A DNA stretch of 12,208 bases from Flavobacteriaceae bacterium. GTDB lineage: Bacteria > Bacteroidota > Bacteroidia > Flavobacteriales > Flavobacteriaceae. The notes beneath the pieces are model-generated. The model did not search any database, was not told where the DNA came from, and saw only the letters and a list, made by a program, of their open reading frames with translations. Below are positions 1 through 7,922 of the stretch, one piece after another (position 1 is the stretch's first letter; each line of letters begins with the position of its first letter). The position numbers were made by a program, and so were the translations under genes. The stretch spans positions 1 through 12,208 of the forward strand of contig JABDLH010000148.1 in assembly GCA_013003145.1 (NCBI GenBank). The letters are read 5' to 3'.

Positions 1-1368
1 TACCGGTGCACCGGCCCTTGCCCTAAGTTCGTTCACCAGGGAAGTAGCTTTAGAGAGATCTCCACCCGCACCCCGGGCTACAGCTTCAGCGTAGTTGAGG
101 TAAACCTCCGCCAGCCTGATCAAAGGAAGATCAATGTCGGCAAAATCTCCCGAGGTATCACTTCCCTGTTGGCCGTTTACATCCACATTTTTGAATTTGG
201 CTAAGGCGTAACCATCTTCAAAAGTATTGGCAATGGTTTCAATTTCGTAGTTCTGTCCTTCCGTAAAAAATTGAGCCCTTGCATCATTCCATGCTACCGG
301 GTGGTTGTCGCCATCCCTGTCCGTGACCGCATAGTCAAATTGATCGACAAAGCCTTTGGTGGTACGGTAACCGCTCCAGCCTCCATTTACCCCGAACAAT
401 ACCGGGTCCATATCACCTCCAAGTGGGGCGTGGGTCAGGAAGGTGGTCCCTCCAAAAGTCTGCTGGTTGATCCCGTCAAAAGTAAGTACAAACAGGAACT
501 CATTCTGGGCTCCATTGGTATCATTATCCGCCAGGAACAATTCATCATAAGCTGATCCGTTACCATTCCCGTCGTTGGTATTGATACTGTAGCTGCTGTT
601 AATCACCTTATCTGCATTAGTGATGACGTCCGCATAGCGGTTCTGTCCTACGAATTCTTCTGCATTCAGGTACAACCTCGAGAGTAATGCCCAGGCGGCA
701 GCCTGGTCGACTCTGCCGTATTCGTTAGCACCGGGTGCTTTAAGATCGGCCTCAATAGCTTGTAATTCACTTTCTACAAAGGCAAAGATCTCTTCCCTGT
801 TGCTTTGCTCAGGTAGTTCCGTAGTGATCTCTGTCACCAAGGGAACGTTTGCAAAAAGGTCCATCAGGTTATAATAAGCATAGGCCCTGATAAAACGAGC
901 TTCGGCAATAAAGGAGGCTACCTCCGGGTCATCGGACAATACGGCTGCATTGGAAATGAAGGAGTTAGAGAAAGAAACTACCTGGGACAGTCGAAAATAC
1001 ATGGCTGTCGTGAAGTCGTTCCCCGCTCCCCAGGTCATCGCGTGCAGGTTAGGTAAACCCGGGTCTCCCCATCCAACCACCGCATGATCTGTGGTGAGTT
1101 CATTTAAGTTGAACAGCATCCTTGAGAATTGGGAGAATCCCTCGTCAACCCCACTGATGTCTGCTTGCCCGGCCGGACCTTGTTGCCCGGTCAGTGCAAG
1201 ACCTGCATATAGTTTAGCCAGGGCGCCCTTTGCCTCCTGGGAATTTTGGTAAACGTCTACTTCCGTAAAAAGGTCCGGATCTATAGGCGTCTGGTCCAGA
1301 TCGCTGGTGCAGGCACTGATGCCGATTAGCAGCAAGAGGCCTCCCATTAATATTGTATACTTTTTCAT
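1..1368 (-). CDS. susD: SusD-family starch-binding outer-membrane lipoprotein, C-terminus cut by window edge
   Basis: This frame is open without a stop from ATG 1368 to the window edge, giving 456 residues with the end missing. SusD proteins usually have about 530-550 residues, so perhaps 70-100 are outside. The N-terminus is a lipoprotein signal peptide with lipobox ISA|C at Cys20, followed by TSDLDQ, an acidic stretch like the surface-export signals of Bacteroidota lipoproteins. Family marks are the helix AEARFIRAYAYYNLMDLF followed by ANVPL (residues about 155-177) and VNELRARAG (445-453), which resembles the conserved VNxVRxRAG helix of SusD/RagB. By family, it is the surface lid that binds glycan and delivers it to SusC. 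It starts 9 bp after the susC stop, so the two are almost certainly co-transcribed. The start context is A-rich (TAAAAAATAGCC). Starch or maltodextrin specificity is inferred from the neighbouring enzymes, not from this protein. Confidence 0.95.
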   Translation of the reverse strand, partial: MKKYTILMGGLLLLIGISACTSDLDQTPIDPDLFTEVDVYQNSQEAKGALAKLYAGLALTGQQGPAGQADISGVDEGFSQFSRMLFNLNELTTDHAVVGWGDPGLPNLHAMTWGAGNDFTTAMYFRLSQVVSFSNSFISNAAVLSDDPEVASFIAEARFIRAYAYYNLMDLFANVPLVTEITTELPEQSNREEIFAFVESELQAIEADLKAPGANEYGRVDQAAAWALLSRLYLNAEEFVGQNRYADVITNADKVINSSYSINTNDGNGNGSAYDELFLADNDTNGAQNEFLFVLTFDGINQQTFGGTTFLTHAPLGGDMDPVLFGVNGGWSGYRTTKGFVDQFDYAVTDRDGDNHPVAWNDARAQFFTEGQNYEIETIANTFEDGYALAKFKNVDVNGQQGSDTSGDFADIDLPLIRLAEVYLNYAEAVARGAGGDLSKATSLVNELRARAGAPV

Positions 1369-1377
1369 GGCTATTTT

Positions 1378-4338
1378 TTAAAAGTTGATATCTAATCCGA
1401 TGGTCAAGACCCTCGGCCTAGGATAAAAATTATTGTCGATTCCACCCGTGATCTCCGGGTCGAGCCCATTGTAGTTGGTCACTACCAGCAGGTTCTGACC
1501 AGATGCGTAGAAACGCAAAGGGTTGCCAAAAAATCCTTCCGTAAGGGTGTATCCTAAAGTTACATTATCGAGCCTGAAAAAGGAAGCATTCTCGATAAAG
1601 TAGTCGCTTAAAAGATTGGTCTCGGTAAACTGCTGGAACTCGGTCCTCAGGTAATCTGCAGGGATATTCCTCAGGATATCATTAGAAAACACCCCGTTCA
1701 GTGCGGTAGTACTGGCTACGTTGTTGTAGTTGTAATTCCCGATACTGGCACGAGATACAGCGGAGAAGTCCCAGTTCTTATAAGTTAAGTTAGTGCTTAG
1801 CCCCATGAGAACATCCGCATAGGGGTTCTTATACAGGTAACGATCCTCTGAGTTGATCTGTCCATCGTCATTCAGGTCTGCATAGGCGCCCTCTATGGGT
1901 TTCCCATTAGTATCATAGATCTGCTTGTAGACGTAATAAGAGAAAGGAGCGGCCCCTACCTGGTGGCGCTGGACTGTGTTCCCCACACCTCCTGATATAC
2001 CACCTACATCCTGGGTGTCTGGCAGACGAGTGATCTCGTTGTCGTTGACGGAGATATTGTAGTTAATGCTCCACTCCAGGTCCTCAGTACGCACGGGTAC
2101 CAGGTTGAGTTCTACCTCCACACCCCTGTTTTCCATGTCGCCGATATTTGCACTGATGGTATTTCCAAAATTGGTGAATGGATCCACCACCGTGGTTGCG
2201 ATCAGGTCTTCCGTGGTTTTGATGTATGCGTTGACAGAACCGGATATACGGCTTTCAAGTACGGCGAAATCAATACCCGCATTAAGGGTGTTACCAACTT
2301 CCCATCGAAGATCTTCGTTAATAGGTTCCGGTCTGAAAGTTCTGAAGAATGAATCCCCGAACTGGTACTGGGCACTTGGCGTACTGATGACGTACCTGGT
2401 CAGGAAGTTGTAATCTCCTAGCCCATTTACGTTACCAACTTCACCATATCCTATGCGTAGCTTTAATTGGTCAAAAGGTCCTTCTGCCAGGAAATTCTCG
2501 TTGTGAATGTTCCACGCTAAAGCTGCTGATGGGAAATATCCCCATCGGTCATTCGGGTTCAGTTTGGAGGAAGCATCAGCTCTTAAGGTAGCTGTAACCA
2601 GGTACCTGCCGTCAAAATCGTAGTTAAGTCGCCCAAAATATGAAAGCAGTACGTTACGAGACTTGTCAATGAAAGTTTCATCCAGAGATGCTTCGTCATT
2701 TAGAGAACCATCGGCATTGAGGATGCGTTCCACGTTGTTAGAAAAATTATCAAACTCGAATCGCTGGTACGAATAACCTCCGGTTACGTCCAGGTTGTGC
2801 TTATCAAATTCCCTTTTGTAATTCAGGTAGGCGTCAAACAAGTAGTTCTTCGCTTCCTGTGTGTATCGCTCAGTCCTACCGTCATAACCGGTTGCCGCAG
2901 TAGGAAAGTTATTAGGGATGGTTTTGCCACCTTCACTTTTAGAGAGATCATAACCACCATTCACAGTTGCTGTTAACCCGGGAACCCAGTGTAATTCATA
3001 ATCAGCCTTGATATTTCCTACAAAACGGTCTACTGTGGCCTGGTCATCGATGAGATCAAGGATGGCCACCGGGTTGGTCGGTGCCAGGTTCAATTGGTTG
3101 GTACCGGCAGCGTTCAGCCAGGTATAGTAACCAAAGTCGTTTCCATTCTCATCGGTATAAGCAAAGAATGGAGAATTCTGGTCGTAGACAGGCTTGGTAG
3201 GATCAAATGAAACAGCAGATCCAATTGCGCCCCTGTCTGCAAAAGTGTTCTCTGTACGAGCTACCCGTGCATTCACTTCAAATTTCAGGTGATCGTCAAG
3301 CAGTCTTGGAGTCAGGTTTACAGATGCGGTAACACGATTAAAATTATCGCCGCTAAGAATACCATCCTGGTCAGAATACCCCAAAGATGCTCTAAGTGGA
3401 ACTCCGAATGCAGCTCCTACTGCGCTTAGGGAATGGTCAGAACCAAATGCCGTCCTATAGATCAAATCTTGCCAATCTGTAGAGGCCGTACCCAGACGGT
3501 CTATGAAATCCTGGTTACCGGTATCCCTGACCAGGTTCCTGAACTGGGAAGGACTCAATACATCTACGGTATTTACCGGTTCGTACACCGAGGTATTACT
3601 TCTCAAGTTAAATGAGAATTCCCCGGCTTTACCTTTTTTGGTCGTTATCAGAACCACCCCATTGGCTGCCCTGGATCCGTAGATCGATGTGGCCGAAGCA
3701 TCTTTTAATACACTGATCGCCTCTATATCATTAGGGTTGATCAGGTTTAAAGGGTTCCGACTTCCACCTACGCCACCATCATTTAATGGTACACCGTCTA
3801 CGACGAAAAGGGGATTAGAATTCAGGTTAAGGGATCCAATACCCCTGACGAGGAAGTTGGAACCTTCACCCGGTGCACCCCCGCCGTTTACGATAGAAAC
3901 ACCGGCGATCTTCCCCTGTATTAATTGCTGTGGAGATGAAACTTGTCCTTTGTTAAAATCCTTGGACGTTACCAGGTTAACGGCTCCGGTAAGATCTTCC
4001 TTTCGGACAGAACCATAGCCAATCACTACTACTTCGTCCAGTTGCTCCGTATCTTCCTGCAAAATGACATCCAGGTTGGGGCCAGTAACGGGCACTTCTT
4101 TGGATTTGAATGCGATGTAGGAGAATTGTAAAATATCCCCGGTATCGGCATTAATGGAATAATTACCATCAAAATCTGTTGTGGTCCCGGTTGTTGTACC
4201 CTTAATAACGATACTTACCCCGGGCAGCGGTTCCCCCGAACTGCTATCGGTAACCGTACCACTGACATTCACCTGTGCCAGCATTAAGGCTGGGACAAGG
4301 AATAACAGCAGTGACAGATACTGCGTGATGTTTTTCAT
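1378..4338 (-). CDS. susC: SusC-family TonB-dependent outer-membrane transporter
   Basis: This 986-residue protein has the normal SusC length and architecture. The signal peptide is residues 1-21 (cleavage LMLA|Q). A carboxypeptidase-regulatory-like domain follows at about 24-95, starting VSGTVTD and containing the DFDGNYSI turn. The TonB-box region is DEVVVIGYG at 101-109. The plug, about 115-236, contains LIQGKIAGVSI, FVVDGVP (about 178-184) and the SusC signature IEAISVLKDASATSIYGSRA (205-224). The rest is a beta-barrel ending in a terminal Phe, as outer-membrane barrels do. There is no N-terminal STN domain, so it is unlikely to signal through an anti-sigma/ECF pair. By family, it imports oligosaccharides into the periplasm using TonB energy, with SusD as the lid. 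It is the first gene of the susCD transcript and diverges from pgmB across 599 bp. The cargo is inferred to be maltodextrin from the enzymes next door. Confidence 0.96.
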   Translation of the reverse strand: MKNITQYLSLLLFLVPALMLAQVNVSGTVTDSSSGEPLPGVSIVIKGTTTGTTTDFDGNYSINADTGDILQFSYIAFKSKEVPVTGPNLDVILQEDTEQLDEVVVIGYGSVRKEDLTGAVNLVTSKDFNKGQVSSPQQLIQGKIAGVSIVNGGGAPGEGSNFLVRGIGSLNLNSNPLFVVDGVPLNDGGVGGSRNPLNLINPNDIEAISVLKDASATSIYGSRAANGVVLITTKKGKAGEFSFNLRSNTSVYEPVNTVDVLSPSQFRNLVRDTGNQDFIDRLGTASTDWQDLIYRTAFGSDHSLSAVGAAFGVPLRASLGYSDQDGILSGDNFNRVTASVNLTPRLLDDHLKFEVNARVARTENTFADRGAIGSAVSFDPTKPVYDQNSPFFAYTDENGNDFGYYTWLNAAGTNQLNLAPTNPVAILDLIDDQATVDRFVGNIKADYELHWVPGLTATVNGGYDLSKSEGGKTIPNNFPTAATGYDGRTERYTQEAKNYLFDAYLNYKREFDKHNLDVTGGYSYQRFEFDNFSNNVERILNADGSLNDEASLDETFIDKSRNVLLSYFGRLNYDFDGRYLVTATLRADASSKLNPNDRWGYFPSAALAWNIHNENFLAEGPFDQLKLRIGYGEVGNVNGLGDYNFLTRYVISTPSAQYQFGDSFFRTFRPEPINEDLRWEVGNTLNAGIDFAVLESRISGSVNAYIKTTEDLIATTVVDPFTNFGNTISANIGDMENRGVEVELNLVPVRTEDLEWSINYNISVNDNEITRLPDTQDVGGISGGVGNTVQRHQVGAAPFSYYVYKQIYDTNGKPIEGAYADLNDDGQINSEDRYLYKNPYADVLMGLSTNLTYKNWDFSAVSRASIGNYNYNNVASTTALNGVFSNDILRNIPADYLRTEFQQFTETNLLSDYFIENASFFRLDNVTLGYTLTEGFFGNPLRFYASGQNLLVVTNYNGLDPEITGGIDNNFYPRPRVLTIGLDINF

Positions 4339-4437
4339 AAAATTGAGTTTAGATTGCTTTTTGTTGAGCTTAGCGGGGCGTAAAATATGTAAAATTAATG
4401 TTAAATCTAGGCCTGCAGGTGTGTTGAATTTAACTCT

Positions 4438-4446
4438 AACGTTTTC
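4438..4446 (-). promoter_or_regulatory. Operator-like half site GAAAACGTT upstream of susC
   Basis: The minus strand reads GAAAACGTT here, the same 9-mer found on the plus strand at 4694-4702. Read to 13 bases, the two sites agree at 11 positions (GAAAACGTT, then G and G at positions 11 and 13). A central CG flanked by A and T runs is typical of LacI-family operators. This copy keeps one good arm and a degenerate other arm. It lies about 100 bp before the susC start codon. The binding protein is not known from the window. Confidence 0.35.
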
Positions 4447-4467
4447 GTGTTGATAAAAAATATTGAA

Positions 4468-4499
4468 CTAAACTGTAGCATTTTTTGTGAATACTACAA
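4468..4499 (-). promoter_or_regulatory. Weak candidate promoter for susC
   Basis: On the minus strand, TTG (4499-4497) is followed after 19 nt by TACAGTTTAG (4477-4468). This resembles the Bacteroidota -33 TTG and -7 TAnnTTTG pair, but has one extra base and no final G, so the match is imperfect. If it is used, transcription would begin near 4461. The operator-like half site at 4446-4438 would then sit just downstream of the start, where a bound repressor would block. I found no better match upstream of susC. Confidence 0.2.
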
Positions 4500-4693
4500 A
4501 TTTGACAGCCTGTTTAGAAGAAATTTCGTCGATATGAAAATTTTAACATAATTCCCAGTGGATATAAACAGCGTTAAAGAAAAGTTAAATCCCACAATCC
4601 TTTCTTTACACTGCCTGCCGAAGTTGAAGCCCTTATTTACCAAGCCATTTTTCAACCCAACAAACTCAGAAATCAGACGTCCCTACCTGTATT

Positions 4694-4705
4694 GAAAACG
4701 TTTGC
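4694..4705 (+). promoter_or_regulatory. LacI-type operator-like site GAAAACGTTTGC
   Basis: GAAAACGTTTGC is an imperfect palindrome centred on the CG at 4699-4700, with five of six outward positions complementary (only the fourth pair fails). Its shape (purine-rich arm, AAAACGTTT core, GC at the outer edge) is that of LacI/CcpA-family operators, which are common regulators of maltose genes in this phylum. It ends 39 bp before the -33 element of the pgmB promoter candidate. That position suits an activator or a looping repressor better than a direct block. A shortened copy lies in inverted orientation on the susC side. Confidence 0.45.
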
Positions 4706-4744
4706 GAAGCCTATAGCAACAGAGGTTCAACGGACCGGGACCGC

Positions 4745-4772
4745 TTGTACTTAAAATTAATTTCTATTTTTG
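4745..4772 (+). promoter_or_regulatory. Candidate Bacteroidota promoter for the pgmB operon
   Basis: TTG (4745-4747) and TATTTTTG (4765-4772) are separated by 17 nt. The second element matches the Bacteroidota -7 consensus TAnnTTTG at every fixed position, and the spacing falls in the range reported for flavobacterial promoters. Transcription would begin near 4778, leaving a leader of about 160 nt before the pgmB ATG. I saw no competing full match closer to pgmB. Confidence 0.5.
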
Positions 4773-4841
4773 GCGCAGTCCGAACTCCTGCTAATTACTT
4801 GCCGGAAGGGGTGTATGACCAGAGTGTAGATGAAAAAATAT

Positions 4842-4899
4842 CCCGCTATGCAAGCGGTTGTTCCGGTTTTGGGCATATAACTAAGGCCTGAAAAGCGGG
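4842..4899 (+). other. Leader segment with two mutually exclusive hairpins
   Basis: Within the predicted pgmB leader, CCGCT (4843-4847) can pair with AGCGG (4853-4857) around a 5-nt loop. The same strand CCCGCT (4842-4847) can instead pair over six bases with AGCGGG (4894-4899). The two pairings exclude each other. The distal partner lies about 38 nt before the start codon. I do not recognise a known riboswitch class, and stems this short can arise by chance. Confidence 0.2.
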
Positions 4900-4937
4900 T
4901 TTAAATTGGTTTTGGTCGGCGGAAATAATTAAAAAAA

Positions 4938-5597
4938 ATGGAAAAAATTGGATTTATATTTGACCTGGACGGTGTTATTGTAGATACTGCCGGTTATCAT
5001 TACCTCGCTTGGAAAAACCTGGCAGATGAACTGGGTATCCCTTTTGATGAAGAAGCGAATGAAGCTTTTAAGGGTGTCAGCCGTAAACGCTGCTTACAAC
5101 AACTGTTGGCAATGGGGGATATGAGTGTTTCCGAAACACAGTTTGAAGCCTGGCTGATCTCTAAAAATGAAGACTATTTGTCGTATATTGAAGGCATGGA
5201 TTCTTCAGAGATCCTTCCCGGGGTTATGAAAGTCCTGGATTACCTCAAAGAACGAAAGATACCGATGGCTTTAGGCTCTGCCAGCAAAAATGCCAGGGCT
5301 ATCCTGGCCAAAGTAGGTCTTACAGATTATTTTGATACGGTGGTAGACGGTAAAGCGGTTACCAAGGCAAAGCCTGATCCGGAGGTTTTCCTGATCGCAG
5401 CAAAGGAACTGGGGGCCGATGCACGAGCTTGCGTGGTCTTTGAAGATGCCCTTGCGGGAATAGAGGCTGCCAATACTGCAGGAATGACCAGTGTTGGTAT
5501 AGGTCATCCTGATATCCTGACGGAAGCCAACTATAATTTCAAAGATTTTACAGAAATCGATTTAGCATTTATAAAAGAATTAATACAGAAGTTATGA
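4938..5597 (+). CDS. pgmB: Beta-phosphoglucomutase (HAD superfamily)
   Basis: At 219 residues the protein has the usual length of beta-phosphoglucomutase, which interconverts beta-D-glucose-1-phosphate and glucose-6-phosphate in the cytoplasm. The active-site set lines up with the well-studied Lactococcus enzyme: nucleophile Asp9 and acid/base Asp11 in FDLDGV, cap-domain His21, Ser114 in GSAS, Lys145 in KAKPDP, and Glu169-Asp170 in VFEDA. Residues about 15-90 form the helical cap that separates this enzyme from simple HAD phosphatases. The ATG follows an A-rich tract (AATTAAAAAAA), typical for the phylum. The stop overlaps the next start as ATGA. The neighbouring GH65 phosphorylase produces its substrate, which makes the functional call strong. 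It is the first gene of a four-gene operon, probably transcribed from the promoter at 4745-4772. Confidence 0.96.
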   Translation: MEKIGFIFDLDGVIVDTAGYHYLAWKNLADELGIPFDEEANEAFKGVSRKRCLQQLLAMGDMSVSETQFEAWLISKNEDYLSYIEGMDSSEILPGVMKVLDYLKERKIPMALGSASKNARAILAKVGLTDYFDTVVDGKAVTKAKPDPEVFLIAAKELGADARACVVFEDALAGIEAANTAGMTSVGIGHPDILTEANYNFKDFTEIDLAFIKELIQKL

Positions 5598-7900
5598 ATC
5601 AAGATTACATCATTGCAGATGCATGGTCCATTATAGAAGAGGGATTTGACAAGGAAAGAGTTAAATCTTCCGAAAGTCTGTTCAGTATGGGGAACGGTGC
5701 CATGGGGCAACGTGCCAATTTTGAGGAAAATTACAGTGGACCAACTTTCCAGGGAAGTTATATTGGCGGTGTTTATTACCCCGATAAGACGCGGGTTGGT
5801 TGGTGGAAGAACGGTTACCCGGAATATTTTGCAAAGGTGATCAATGCGCCTAGCTGGATCGGGATCCAGGTATTTGTCAACGATGAAGAATTAGATCTGA
5901 ACACCTGTACTTCTGTAGATAATTACAAGAGGGAACTCAATATGAAAGAGGGCTGGCATAGACGAAGTTTTGAAGCTACTATGCCTAATAAGACAAAGAT
6001 TTCTGTTAGGGCTACGCGTTTCCTGAGTATGGACCTGGATGAAGTAGGTGCAATCAAGTACGAGATCACCCCACTTAGCGGTGATGCCAACATAAAATTT
6101 ATTCCCTACCTGGATAGCGGTATCACCAACGAGGATACTAACTGGGATGACAAATTCTGGAATACGACAGAAGTGCTTTCGGAAGCTCCACAGGCCTTTA
6201 TTAAGGCTCATACCATGAAAACGAATTTTGATACCTGCACTTTTATGGAGTGCAGTCTTGAGTATGATGGAAAGGCAGTAAGCCAGAAACCGGAGGAAAA
6301 GACCGAAGAAAAATGGGTGGGACATACCTATACCCAACAGACGGGGAAAGGCAAAACAACAGTACTGTATAAATTTGGAGGATATACCGTATCCCGAAAT
6401 CACAAGCCGGGAGAATTGGTATCTGCAGCGAAATCCGTATTAAAACAAGCGACGGCCGCCGGGTTTGAAGCGATGTTGGAGCAGCAGAAGCAAGCGTGGG
6501 CGTCTATATGGGAGATGAGTGATATTACCATTGAAGGCGATGTAAAGGCACAACAGGGAATTCGCTTTAATATATTCCACCTTAACCAAACCTATACCGG
6601 GAAAGACTCCCGGTTAAACATCGGGCCTAAAGGATTTACGGGTGAGAAATACGGTGGAAGTACCTATTGGGATACCGAAGCCTATGGCCTTCCTTTCTAT
6701 ATGTCTACCAAAGATCAACTGGTAGCGAGGAAACTGCTGAAGTACCGTTATAATCACTTGCAAAAAGCGATAGAAAACGCAGCTAAACTCGGATTTAATA
6801 ACGGTGCTGCTCTTTACCCCATGGTTACCATGAACGGGGAGGAATGTCATAACGAATGGGAGATCACCTTTGAAGAGATCCACAGGAATGGCGCAATAGC
6901 ATATGCAATTCATAATTATTATCGATATACCGGGGATTACAGTTATATCCCGGAAATGGGCCTGGAAGTCCTAATCGGGATAGCGAGGTTCTGGCACCAG
7001 CGTGCCAGCTATTCGGAGCAGAAAAAGAAATATGTCATCCTGGGAGTAACGGGGCCAAACGAATACGAGAACAACGTCAACAATAACTGGTATACCAATT
7101 ACATCGCAAAATGGTGTATCAACTACACCCTGGAACAGTTGCAGAAAGTAAAAGACGGTTATTCTGACGATTACGAAAGGATCACGGGTAAAACCAAGCT
7201 GACTTCAGCAGAAACTGACAAATGGAAAAAGGTTGCAGACCATATGTACTTCCCGTATTCGGAAGAAAAAGGTATTTACCTGCAGCAGGATGGGTTCCTG
7301 GATAAGGAACTAATCACCGTGGCAGACCTGGATAAGAAACAACGACCAATTAATCAGAAGTGGAGCTGGGACCGTATCCTGCGTTCGCCTTACATTAAGC
7401 AGGCAGACGTTTTACAGGGCTTCTATTTCTTTGAAGATCACTTCAGCGAGGAGGAATTAGAAAAGCATTTCGATTTCTATGAGCCATTTACCGTGCATGA
7501 GTCTTCTTTATCACCCTGTGTTCACAGTATACAGGCAGCGAAACTGGACCGGATGGAACAGGCTTATGCTTTTTACCTTAGAACATCGAGGTTAGACCTG
7601 GATGATTACAACAAGGAAGTTGAGGAAGGGCTGCATATTACGTCCATGGCCGGAACCTGGATGAGTATCGTTGAAGGGTTTGGTGGTATGCGGATCAGGA
7701 ATGATAAATTATCTTTTTCCCCAAAGATTCCCGTACAGTGGAAATCGTATTCCTTTAAGATCAATTTCAGGGACAGGATTTTAAAAGTTCACGTCGATAA
7801 GGATAAAACGGTGTTTACCCTGGATGCAAAAGAGGAGATGTCCCTACGTCTTAATGGGCAGAAAGTTGTGCTTCAACCGGGTACCGCAACGGAAGTTTAA
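5594..7900 (+). CDS. mapA: Maltose phosphorylase, glycoside hydrolase family 65
   Basis: This 768-residue GH65 enzyme should phosphorolyse maltose, with inversion, to glucose and beta-glucose-1-phosphate in the cytoplasm; no signal peptide is visible. Residues 1 to about 290 form the N-terminal beta-sandwich, and about 320-690 the (alpha/alpha)6 catalytic barrel. The general acid is Glu490 in VTGPNEYENN. Substrate-site residues include Trp359-Asp360 in STYWDTEAY. KQADVLQ (602-608) and HESSLSPCVHS (635-645) form the phosphate site. The loop HNEWEITFE (419-427) matches the loop that sets alpha-1,4 (maltose) specificity in the Lactobacillus maltose phosphorylase, which argues against trehalose or kojibiose as substrate. 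It overlaps pgmB by 4 bp (ATGA), so translation is probably coupled, and PgmB takes the product. mapA is the lactobacillus gene name for this activity. Confidence 0.95.
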   Translation: MNQDYIIADAWSIIEEGFDKERVKSSESLFSMGNGAMGQRANFEENYSGPTFQGSYIGGVYYPDKTRVGWWKNGYPEYFAKVINAPSWIGIQVFVNDEELDLNTCTSVDNYKRELNMKEGWHRRSFEATMPNKTKISVRATRFLSMDLDEVGAIKYEITPLSGDANIKFIPYLDSGITNEDTNWDDKFWNTTEVLSEAPQAFIKAHTMKTNFDTCTFMECSLEYDGKAVSQKPEEKTEEKWVGHTYTQQTGKGKTTVLYKFGGYTVSRNHKPGELVSAAKSVLKQATAAGFEAMLEQQKQAWASIWEMSDITIEGDVKAQQGIRFNIFHLNQTYTGKDSRLNIGPKGFTGEKYGGSTYWDTEAYGLPFYMSTKDQLVARKLLKYRYNHLQKAIENAAKLGFNNGAALYPMVTMNGEECHNEWEITFEEIHRNGAIAYAIHNYYRYTGDYSYIPEMGLEVLIGIARFWHQRASYSEQKKKYVILGVTGPNEYENNVNNNWYTNYIAKWCINYTLEQLQKVKDGYSDDYERITGKTKLTSAETDKWKKVADHMYFPYSEEKGIYLQQDGFLDKELITVADLDKKQRPINQKWSWDRILRSPYIKQADVLQGFYFFEDHFSEEELEKHFDFYEPFTVHESSLSPCVHSIQAAKLDRMEQAYAFYLRTSRLDLDDYNKEVEEGLHITSMAGTWMSIVEGFGGMRIRNDKLSFSPKIPVQWKSYSFKINFRDRILKVHVDKDKTVFTLDAKEEMSLRLNGQKVVLQPGTATEV

Positions 7901-7922
7901 TAATTGAATAAAAAAAGCTTCT

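Larger units (their letters stand above)
4339..4937. promoter_or_regulatory. Divergent control region between susC and pgmB
   Basis: These 599 bp hold no gene I can support. The stretch near susC is AT-rich. It contains one copy of GAAAACGTT on the minus strand (4438-4446) and a poor promoter candidate (4468-4499). The centre has a second, more complete operator-like site (4694-4705). Then come a good Bacteroidota-type promoter (4745-4772) and a leader of roughly 160 nt with possible hairpins. A stretch from about 4577 to 4754 stays open in one plus frame, but it has no start codon and no recognisable product. As the only non-coding gap between the two transcripts, this region should carry the maltose-responsive control of both. 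Confidence 0.7.

Noticed and set aside
271..555. 94-residue plus-strand open frame
   Set aside because: It lies wholly within the minus-strand susD frame, which has clear family motifs; this is its antisense shadow.
842..858. AACGTTTGC, matching part of the operator-like site, on the plus strand
   Set aside because: It lies inside susD, where it encodes part of the conserved FANVPL segment, so its presence is explained by coding.
4410..4419. Palindromes AGGCCT and CCTGCAGG overlapping near susC
   Set aside because: Short GC palindromes of this size occur by chance, there is no second copy near either promoter with matching context, and they do not resemble a known operator here.
4577..4754. 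Open plus-strand frame of about 58 codons in the intergenic region, ending at a TAA just before the promoter
   Set aside because: It has no ATG and no recognisable motif, and it contains the operator-like site. A frame of this length can be open by chance, and I cannot show it is a gene remnant.
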